From the NCBI GenBank assembly GCA_947572405.1, contig CANPBV010000077.1, forward strand, positions 1 to 6,945: a DNA stretch of 6,945 nucleotides, written 5' to 3'. The first letter of the stretch is position 1. Every line of letters begins with the position of its first letter. A program made the translations under genes and the position numbers. Origin of the DNA: an uncultured Mycoplasmatota bacterium. Lineage in GTDB: Bacteria; Bacillota_I; Bacilli_A; RF39; UBA660. The notes beneath the pieces were generated by a model. That model ran no database searches. It worked only from the letters and a program-made list of their open reading frames with translations, and had not been told where the DNA came from. Below are positions 1 to 4,677 of the stretch, piece by piece.

Positions 1-214
1 CATTTTCCCGTTTATGTTTAAAATTTTTTAGGACATTTTCTAAAATTATTGACATACAAAATATCTAATTTTAAAGAAAATTAGAATAAATTCTTTTAAG
101 TATATATAATAGTATTTTTTTCATTATCAATTATCATATAACTTTATGATAACAAAAATATGAATAAAATTTATTTTAAATTTTGCTCTAAATTATAGTC
201 TTCTAAAAAAAATG
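1..214. other. AT-rich non-coding region with two inverted repeats
   Basis: No credible open reading frame lies here; the ATG at 14 reaches a stop after five codons. Two perfect inverted repeats are visible: 64-72 with 77-85 (9-bp arms TCTAATTTT/AAAATTAGA, 4-nt loop) and 131-138 with 145-152 (8-bp arms TTATCATA/TATGATAA, 6-nt loop). Neither is followed by a clear T-run on either strand, so they are not convincing terminators; they could be operators or simple products of high AT content. A TTGACA match to the -35 consensus sits at 49-54 but has only a poor -10 partner (TAAAGA at 72-77). A TATAAT at 105-110 has no good -35. Function unknown. Confidence 0.5.
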
Positions 215-223
215 TGATAAAAT
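215..223 (+). promoter_or_regulatory. Extended -10 promoter for the HAD phosphatase gene
   Basis: TGATAAAAT gives the extended -10 pattern TGnTAnAAT, preceded by an A-tract and without a recognisable -35 box. Transcription would begin near 230, leaving a leader of about 33 nt before the ATG. A second perfect TATAAT at 227-232 lacks the TG extension and a -35 and is a weaker alternative. The element matches the -10 regions of the other promoters in this window, which supports the call. Confidence 0.55.
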
Positions 224-262
224 AAATATAATGTAAAAAATATATTAAGGAAGGTAAATATT

Positions 263-1066
263 ATGTTTAAAATGATTGCAACGGATTTAGATGGAACCCT
301 TTTAAGAAAAACAAGGAAACCATCAGAAGAAACAAAACAATATTTAATGAAATTAAAGGAGCAGGGATATATTATCGTTATTGCGACAGGACGAATTTAT
401 TCGTCTATATTAAATGCAACAGAAGGTGCCTTATTTGCAAACTATCTTATTTCTGATAATGGAAGTTGTGCCTATAAGATAACTGGAGAACCTATTTTTC
501 AAAATTTTATTCCAAAGGAGATTATTGCTAAAATTTTTAATTATTATGATGACAATTTTCGCTATATCAGTGTATGTGATAAAAATACGATTTATAAATA
601 TTCAAAAACAGAGATAGAAAATAATAGTTATATAAAGATGATAACAGAAAAGGAAGAAAGTTTAAAAAATGATTTGGAAGTTTCTCACATGACGATTGTT
701 ATGAATACCAATGAATCTGTCTTAGTGCTATATTCAAAATTAGTAGAAGAGTTTCCACAATTAGAAATTTTAATTATGCAAGATTCATTTACAGATAATC
801 AATGGATTGATATCATGGTTAAAGGGTGTTCAAAATATAATGCGATTAAAAATTTAGCGAATTCGCTTGGCATTCTAAATGATGAAATTATTGCATTTGG
901 GGATGGACGAAATGATATTGATATGATTCAAAATTGCGGATTTGGAGTCGCTTTAGAAAATGCACTTCCTGAAGTAAAAGAAGTAGCAAAAGATGTTACA
1001 TTTTTAGATCATGATCATGATGGGGTTATTCATTATTTAGAAAATGTGATAAGAAAAGCCGATTAA
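263..1066 (+). CDS. Cof-type HAD-superfamily phosphatase
   Basis: A 267-residue cytosolic hydrolase of the Cof/HAD-IIB type, which removes phosphate from small phosphorylated metabolites such as sugar phosphates or cofactor precursors; the substrate cannot be read from sequence. All four HAD motifs are intact: DLDGT at 8-12 (nucleophile Asp8, acid/base Asp10), Thr42 in IATGR, Lys191 in KGCSK, and GDGRND at 213-218 with the metal-binding aspartates. The segment between motifs II and III (about 80-185) is the alpha/beta cap that sets substrate choice. Length is normal for the family. The ATG at 263 is preceded by AAGGAAGG at 247-254 with an 8-nt spacer; Met4 is a less well-spaced alternative. 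The gene stands alone, with its own promoter, and converges with the phosphoesterase gene. The family call is firm; the exact role is unknown. Confidence 0.93.
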   Translation: MFKMIATDLDGTLLRKTRKPSEETKQYLMKLKEQGYIIVIATGRIYSSILNATEGALFANYLISDNGSCAYKITGEPIFQNFIPKEIIAKIFNYYDDNFRYISVCDKNTIYKYSKTEIENNSYIKMITEKEESLKNDLEVSHMTIVMNTNESVLVLYSKLVEEFPQLEILIMQDSFTDNQWIDIMVKGCSKYNAIKNLANSLGILNDEIIAFGDGRNDIDMIQNCGFGVALENALPEVKEVAKDVTFLDHDHDGVIHYLENVIRKAD

Positions 1067-1083
1067 TTCGACTTTTTATTTAT
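1054..1083. terminator. Bidirectional terminator between converging genes
   Basis: AAAAG-C-CGA (1054-1062) pairs with TCG-A-CTTTT (1068-1076) around a 5-nt loop that contains most of the HAD stop codon. In the plus-strand RNA there is one C-A mismatch, followed by a tail of T5, A, T3, A, T3. In the minus-strand RNA the mismatch becomes a U-G wobble, so the stem is continuous, followed by CTTTTCTTATC. It can therefore serve both genes. The stem is short and AT-rich, so efficiency is uncertain. Confidence 0.6.
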
Positions 1084-1972
1084 TTACCAATCGATAGAAA
1101 TTAATCGATGGTCGATTGAAAAGCCTAAAATCTAATTTGGTTGTACCAAGTCCGCTAGAAATATATAATTCAGTGTTATTTAAAGTATAATATTCATCAA
1201 AATATTTTTTTGCTCCATTTGGCTTTGTAATCGCCCCAATGAAGGGAATCCTAATTTGCCCATTGTGTGAATGCCCTGCTAGAATTAAATCATAATTTTT
1301 GTAAGTAATATCGTTGATATAATCTGGTTCATGTAATAATAGGATTTTATAGCGTGGCGTATCTGGATCTTCTGATTCTTGAATGGAATTAATATAATCA
1401 TTGATTGGAGCGATTTTGTCTTTGGCATTTTTGGTTCCCTTTAAATTGGTAGAAAGTCCTGCGATCATAATTGGCTCATATTCTTTATTATAGATTAATT
1501 CATAAGTATCATTTAGATTATAAAAGCCAGAATCTTTCATAATCGTAGACCATTCCTCTTTATCAAAATCGTGTTCCCCCATGATTGCAAATTTTCCGAT
1601 GGTTGCATTCATATTCTTTAGATTTTCAATGATATCTTTTGTATCAGTTTTTGATAGTGGTTTCTCTTTATCCAACAAATCGCCCGTTAAAACGATAATG
1701 TCTGGTTTTAATAAATTAATTTCTTTTACTAATGTCGCCAATTCTTTTTTATGAATGGTTCTTCCATAATGAATATCACTAATATGAACAATTTTAAATC
1801 CATAGAAAGAAGAAGGAAGTGCCGAATTTGTTACCTTATATTCTTTAATGATTAGTCCAGATGTTCCCATATATCTACTATATAATAAAGCAGAACAAAT
1901 CAGAAAAAAAATTATAGTACAGCCAATGATTAAAATTTTTTTTATTCCCTTTTTTTCTTCTACGGTTTCCAT
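1076..1972 (-). CDS. Membrane-anchored calcineurin-like metallophosphoesterase (YkuE-like)
   Basis: A 298-residue protein with a short charged N-terminus (KK at 7-8 and 11-12), one membrane segment at about 13-31, and a calcineurin-like phosphoesterase domain from about 58 to the end. The charge pattern suggests the catalytic domain faces outward. Metal-site motifs appear in order: DIH at 66-68, GD at 97-98, GEHD at 132-135, His214 in LLLHEPD, and GHSHNGQ at 233-239. The third motif is normally GNHD; here Glu replaces Asn (see findings). Close relatives include YkuE-like proteins, some of which act on lipid-linked phosphates, but the substrate here is unknown. The start is supported by AGGTGA four nt upstream (1977-1982 on the complement) and by the promoter just before it. 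The CPBP protease gene lies immediately upstream, with a terminator between them. Family call firm, function open. Confidence 0.9.
   Translation of the reverse strand: METVEEKKGIKKILIIGCTIIFFLICSALLYSRYMGTSGLIIKEYKVTNSALPSSFYGFKIVHISDIHYGRTIHKKELATLVKEINLLKPDIIVLTGDLLDKEKPLSKTDTKDIIENLKNMNATIGKFAIMGEHDFDKEEWSTIMKDSGFYNLNDTYELIYNKEYEPIMIAGLSTNLKGTKNAKDKIAPINDYINSIQESEDPDTPRYKILLLHEPDYINDITYKNYDLILAGHSHNGQIRIPFIGAITKPNGAKKYFDEYYTLNNTELYISSGLGTTKLDFRLFNRPSINFYRLVNK
1086..1112. repeat. Hairpin-forming ATCGAT inverted repeat in a gene end
   Basis: ACC-A-ATCGAT (1086-1095) pairs with ATCGATGGT (1104-1112), with one bulged A and an 8-nt loop. A third copy of TCGATT follows at 1112-1117 and can pair alternatively with 1088-1094. 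The repeat lies within the last codons of the phosphoesterase gene, so it may be coincidence of coding sequence. In the minus-strand transcript it would form a stem just before the stop codon and could help protect the 3' end. Confidence 0.4.
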
Positions 1973-1988
1973 TTTATCACCTAGATTT

Positions 1989-1997
1989 ATTGTAGCA
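1989..1997 (-). promoter_or_regulatory. Extended -10 promoter for the phosphoesterase gene
   Basis: On the minus strand the sequence reads TGCTACAAT, an extended -10 element about 16 bp upstream of the start codon. The region where a -35 box would lie is the T-tract of the upstream terminator and is no match to the consensus. The implied 5' leader is only about 10 nt, just enough for the AGGTGA ribosome binding site. Confidence 0.55.
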
Positions 1998-2004
1998 CAT
2001 TTCT

Positions 2005-2035
2005 AAAAAAAAAACTATTAGAGCTCTCCTAATAG
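2005..2035 (-). terminator. Intrinsic terminator of the CPBP protease gene
   Basis: In the minus-strand RNA, CTATTAG (2035-2029) pairs perfectly with CTAATAG (2021-2015) around a 7-nt loop, followed by ten uninterrupted T residues (2014-2005). The stem begins inside the coding region and spans the stop codon of the protease gene. This is one of the clearest terminators in the window and separates the protease transcript from the phosphoesterase transcript. Confidence 0.85.
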
Positions 2036-2731
2036 CAATAATAGTATTTGTAATGACATCAATACTCCATTATGAATGAAGTGAATAAATCCAGGTACAA
2101 AAACATTGTCAGTTTTGGTCAATAGGTAAGCAAAAATAAAGCCTGGGGCACTATATGGAATAATATATAATAATTGCCACCAACTGGTTAAACTAGTTAC
2201 CACATGCAAGGATCCAAACATAAGTCCAGATACTAGAATAAAAAGAATATCATTTGAAATGAGGTTACGGATTCCTCTTCGAAATACAAATTCTTCTTTT
2301 AACGGAGCAATAAAAACAGCTGTAATAAATGTATAAAGAGGAGCCATTTTAAGCATTTCATGAATGGATTGTTCATTATTAGCCATTTCATTTGGAGTCA
2401 ACCATATAATCAATAAATTACTGATCATCATGATTCCTAATAAAATAAACCAATAAATAAAATATTTTTTAAAGTATTCATTATGGTGCTTTTTTAGATC
2501 CGCTAAGTCTTTTTTCAATTGATCCTTTAGTAAAAAAATGATAATTCCAAATTGTAGTAATTCAAAGGCAAAACTATAAACGATACGAATCCATAAAGGA
2601 AGTGTTGTATAGTCAATTCCTAATAAAGAAAAGGGAAGCAATTGAAATGGGAAAAAAAGTGTTATAAAATAAAAAATTAATACAATGATTCCAATTCCAA
2701 AATTTTTCATTTTTTGTGATTCATGGTTCAT
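2018..2731 (-). CDS. CPBP (Abi) family intramembrane metalloprotease
   Basis: A 237-residue polytopic membrane protein. Hydrophobic stretches at about 11-30, 47-68, 89-110, 130-144, 161-178, 184-204 and 209-235 suggest six to seven membrane segments. The family signature is complete: EEFVFR at 146-151 (EExxxR), FGSLH at 172-176 (FxxxH) and HFIHN at 217-221 (HxxxN). The conserved Glu and His residues form the presumed metalloprotease site within the membrane. The family includes prenyl-protein endopeptidase relatives and bacteriocin self-immunity proteins. No bacteriocin cluster is visible here, so the target is unknown. The start is supported by GGAG (complement of 2740-2743) with an 8-nt spacer; Met8 is possible but has no such site. 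It is transcribed divergently from the rimP-nusA-infB operon and ends at its own terminator. Confidence 0.92.
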   Translation of the reverse strand: MNHESQKMKNFGIGIIVLIFYFITLFFPFQLLPFSLLGIDYTTLPLWIRIVYSFAFELLQFGIIIFLLKDQLKKDLADLKKHHNEYFKKYFIYWFILLGIMMISNLLIIWLTPNEMANNEQSIHEMLKMAPLYTFITAVFIAPLKEEFVFRRGIRNLISNDILFILVSGLMFGSLHVVTSLTSWWQLLYIIPYSAPGFIFAYLLTKTDNVFVPGFIHFIHNGVLMSLQILLLLLGEL

Positions 2732-2750
2732 AAAATCATCTCCAATTATT

Positions 2751-2759
2751 ATTATAACA
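2751..2759 (-). promoter_or_regulatory. Extended -10 promoter for the CPBP protease gene
   Basis: The minus strand reads TGTTATAAT, a perfect -10 hexamer with TG extension, about 20 bp before the start codon. A T-rich TTTTAT sits at -35 distance (17-bp spacer) but resembles the consensus poorly. The same TGTTATAATAA core occurs on the opposite strand for rimP. Confidence 0.75.
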
Positions 2760-2769
2760 AATTTTTTGT

Positions 2770-2813
2770 AAAAATAAAAACGAAATTTATTTTCAAAAAT
2801 TACTTTTATTTTT
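2770..2813. repeat. Inverted repeat between divergent promoters
   Basis: AAAAATAAAA at 2770-2779 and TTTTATTTTT at 2804-2813 are perfect 10-bp inverted arms. Each arm lies at the -35 position of one of the two divergent promoters, 9 or 10 bp before the matching TGTTATAATAA core. This makes the whole region from 2749 to 2833 a near-symmetric dyad. The arms could act as AT-rich upstream/-35 elements or as a protein site. They could also be chance in such AT-rich DNA. Confidence 0.55.
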
Positions 2814-2822
2814 GGAAAAATA

Positions 2823-2831
2823 TGTTATAAT
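2823..2831 (+). promoter_or_regulatory. Extended -10 promoter of the rimP-nusA-rnpM-infB operon
   Basis: TGTTATAAT combines a perfect -10 hexamer (2826-2831) with the TG extension. A weak T-rich -35 (CTTTTA, 2803-2808) lies 17 bp upstream. Transcription would start near 2838-2839, giving a leader of about 60 nt before the rimP start at 2898. No other convincing promoter is seen inside the operon. Confidence 0.78.
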
Positions 2832-2844
2832 AAAATTGATTTGA

Positions 2845-2890
2845 AAGGAGAGTGGGACAGAAATTCCCACTCTTTCCTTACTAAAAGGAG
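2845..2890 (+). promoter_or_regulatory. rimP operon leader hairpin, candidate NusA-responsive attenuator
   Basis: AGAGTGGGA (2849-2857) pairs perfectly with TCCCACTCT (2865-2873) around loop CAGAAAT. A U-rich tail interrupted by CC (2873-2879) follows. The stem can be extended by pairing AAGG (2845-2848) with CCTT (2876-2879) across a two-T bulge. The same TCCTT (2875-2879) can instead pair with AAGGA (2885-2889), the core of the rimP ribosome binding site, so two exclusive folds exist. In B. subtilis the nusA operon is known to be controlled by NusA-dependent termination in its leader; a stem with an imperfect U-tract fits that type. Assignment here is inferred from position and shape. Confidence 0.65.
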
Positions 2891-2897
2891 TGAAAAA

Positions 2898-3146
2898 GTG
2901 ATAGAAGAGATTCAGGAAATGATAGAACCAGTAATAAAAGAAAAGGGATATCGTTTAGATGAAATTTCCTTTGTAATGGATAATAACATCAAAAATTTAC
3001 AAGTAGTCATTGATAAAGATGGTGTGATTGATGTAGAAGACTGTGTCACAGTTAGTAAACTCATTAGCCCTATACTAGATGAGAAAGATCCAATCCCCGA
3101 TTTTTATGTATTAGATGTTTGTTCTAAAGAGAAAGGTTGTGAATAA
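2898..3146 (+). CDS. rimP: Ribosome maturation factor RimP, N-terminal domain only
   Basis: RimP helps assemble the 30S subunit. This copy has 82 residues against about 150 in typical members. It covers the N-terminal alpha/beta domain: the opening helix (2-16), a strand around LQVVIDK (34-40), the DVEDCVTVSKLISPIL segment (45-60) and DEKDPIPDFYVLDV (61-74). Where the family continues with a VSSPG-type motif and an SH3-like C-terminal domain, this protein reads VCSKEKGCE and stops. Nothing of the second domain can follow, because nusA begins one base after the stop. The start is GTG at 2898, with AAAAGGAG at 2883-2890 and a 7-nt spacer. The in-frame TTG at 2841 would sit within three bases of the predicted transcription start and inside the leader hairpin, so it is rejected. 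First gene of the operon and likely translationally coupled to nusA. Confidence 0.87.
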   Translation: MIEEIQEMIEPVIKEKGYRLDEISFVMDNNIKNLQVVIDKDGVIDVEDCVTVSKLISPILDEKDPIPDFYVLDVCSKEKGCE

Positions 3147-3147
3147 A

Positions 3148-4389
3148 ATGGACAATAAGGAGTTTAAAACAGCTCTTCAAGTTTTGGAAAAAGAAAAAGG
3201 GATTAAGCCAGAAGTCGTTTATGAAGCAATGGAATTAGCACTTACTTCTGCTTATAAAAAAAATTATAATTCATTATCCAATGTGAGAGTAGAAATCGAT
3301 AAAGAAAAAGGAGATATTCATATTTATTCTTTTAAAACGGTTGTGTTAGATGAAACATATGAAAGTGAAGAAGATAAAGTCAAAAGGACCGAATGGGAGA
3401 AAAAGGAAAAAGAGGAAGAGGAAAGATTACGTGCTATCCTAAAAGCTGGTATAGATACGATGGAAGATGATGAGGATGATGATTACGATCCAGAGGCCGA
3501 AGAGGAGGAAGAAATCTATCGTCCGTTTGTATTTGATTCTAGGATCCATTTGACATTAGAGGAAGCTTCTAAGATTGTTCCAGACATAAAGGTAGGAGAA
3601 ACAATCGAAGAAGAGATAACTCCAAAAGATTTTGGACGTGTCGCAGCCTCAACTGCCAAACAAGTTGTCATTCAAAAAATTAGAGAAGCGGAACGCAATA
3701 ATATTATTGATGAATTTAATGATAAACAAGATGAAATGGTGTCTGGTTTGGTCGAAATGGAAGATGTTCGAAATTATTATATTAATTTAGGTAGAACTCA
3801 AGGTATTTTACCAAAGGCAGAGACTATTCCTGGTGAGAAAATTAAAATGGGTTCTAATATTAAAGTTTATATTACAAAAGTAGAAAACAATTCAAAAGGA
3901 CCACTGATTTTGTTATCTAGAAATCATTATGGATTTGTCAAACGCCTATTTGAATTAGAAATTCCAGAAATTAATGAAGGCATTATTTTAGTATATAGTG
4001 TTGCTCGTGATGCTGGGAATAGAACAAAAATTTCTGTTTACTCTGAAAATCCAAATGTTGATGCAGTAGGTTCTTGTATTGGACAAAATGGTTCTAGAAT
4101 TAACCGGATTATTAATGAATTAAATGGAGAGAAAATTGATGTAATTCCATACGATAAGGAGCCAGCTAGATTTATTGAGAATGCTTTAAGTCCAGCTAAA
4201 AATTTACATGTATTTATTATGGATGAAAAGAAAAAAGAAGCACTTGTTGTTGTAAATAACGAAAACCTTTCTTTGGCAATTGGCAAAAAGGGGTTAAATG
4301 TAAGGTTGGCTGCTCGTTTAACGCATTATAAAATAGATGTTAAAACAATAGAGCAAGCAAGAGAGGATGGCATTAATATTATAGAATAG
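3148..4389 (+). CDS. nusA: Transcription termination/antitermination factor NusA
   Basis: NusA binds RNA polymerase and nascent RNA and promotes pausing and intrinsic termination. The 413-residue protein shows, in order, the RNAP-binding N-terminal domain (1-71 and about 128-195, including ITPKDFGRVAASTAKQVV from 157), an S1 domain (about 197-262), KH1 (IGQNG at 311-315) and KH2 (AIGKKGLNVRLAARL at 377-391). B. subtilis-like NusA is about 370 residues; the surplus is a segment at about 72-127, first rich in Lys/Glu and then very acidic (DDEDDDYDPEAEEEEE at 107-122). There is no C-terminal repeat region, as usual outside Proteobacteria. The ATG at 3148 follows AGAAAGG (3130-3136) and lies one base after the rimP stop. 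An upstream in-frame ATG at 3115 adds eleven residues unlike the family and overlaps rimP, so it is not chosen. NusA may regulate this operon through the leader hairpin. Confidence 0.95.
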   Translation: MDNKEFKTALQVLEKEKGIKPEVVYEAMELALTSAYKKNYNSLSNVRVEIDKEKGDIHIYSFKTVVLDETYESEEDKVKRTEWEKKEKEEEERLRAILKAGIDTMEDDEDDDYDPEAEEEEEIYRPFVFDSRIHLTLEEASKIVPDIKVGETIEEEITPKDFGRVAASTAKQVVIQKIREAERNNIIDEFNDKQDEMVSGLVEMEDVRNYYINLGRTQGILPKAETIPGEKIKMGSNIKVYITKVENNSKGPLILLSRNHYGFVKRLFELEIPEINEGIILVYSVARDAGNRTKISVYSENPNVDAVGSCIGQNGSRINRIINELNGEKIDVIPYDKEPARFIENALSPAKNLHVFIMDEKKKEALVVVNNENLSLAIGKKGLNVRLAARLTHYKIDVKTIEQAREDGINIIE

Positions 4390-4404
4390 GAGTGATCTAT
4401 AAGC

Positions 4405-4659
4405 ATGAAAAAAATTCCAATGCGTAGTTGCATTATTACAAGAGAAAAACTTCCTAAAAGTGAGCTTGTAAGGGTTGTTAGAACACCAGAAGGAGAGGTT
4501 GTTATCGATTTATCTGGAAAGAGGAATGGTCATGGAGCCTATTTGAAAAAGGATTTAGAAGTAATTGAAAAAGCGAAAAAGGGAAATGCCTTGGGGCACC
4601 ATTTAGAAACAGAAATTCCAGATCATATTTTTGAAGAATTAAAAGAATTCATAAAATAG
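4405..4659 (+). CDS. rnpM: RNase P modulator RnpM (YlxR family)
   Basis: An 84-residue basic RNA-binding protein of the YlxR (DUF448) family, which in B. subtilis has been reported to bind RNase P RNA and lower RNase P activity in vitro. Visible family features are the start IPMRSCIITREKLPKSEL (4-21), the strand LVRVVRTPEG (21-30), and GHGAYL at 42-47, where most relatives have GRGA(Y/W). Length is usual for the family. The start follows AGGAG (4388-4392), which overlaps the nusA stop codon; the spacer of 12 nt is rather long. It sits in its standard place between nusA and infB. The ribosomal L7Ae-like gene ylxQ, which often follows it in Bacillota, is absent: infB starts after 18 nt. Confidence 0.93.
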   Translation: MKKIPMRSCIITREKLPKSELVRVVRTPEGEVVIDLSGKRNGHGAYLKKDLEVIEKAKKGNALGHHLETEIPDHIFEELKEFIK

Positions 4660-4677
4660 AGAGTGAGGTGCATACTT

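Noticed and set aside
1..3. Minus-strand ATG at the left edge as the start of a gene running out of the window
   Set aside because: Only one codon is visible, and the preceding bases (CGGGAAA) give no convincing ribosome binding site.
49..77. TTGACA at 49-54 as a sigma-A promoter
   Set aside because: The -35 is perfect, but no acceptable -10 lies 16-18 bp downstream (best TAAAGA), and no gene starts nearby.
2841..2897. Upstream in-frame TTG giving RimP 19 extra N-terminal residues
   Set aside because: It lies within three bases of the predicted transcription start, has no ribosome binding site, is within the leader hairpin region, and the added residues do not resemble RimP. GTG at 2898 has AAAAGGAG at good spacing.
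3115..3147. Upstream ATG extending NusA by eleven residues
   Set aside because: It would overlap rimP, lacks a ribosome binding site, and family similarity begins at the ATG at 3148.
4038..4286. Open frame on the minus strand inside nusA
   Set aside because: It is antisense to the highly conserved KH domains, with low-complexity Ser/Phe-rich translation; a shadow of nusA.
4663..4677. GTG start for IF-2 at 4663
   Set aside because: It is part of the GTGAGGTG ribosome binding region serving the ATG at 4678, and has no such site of its own.
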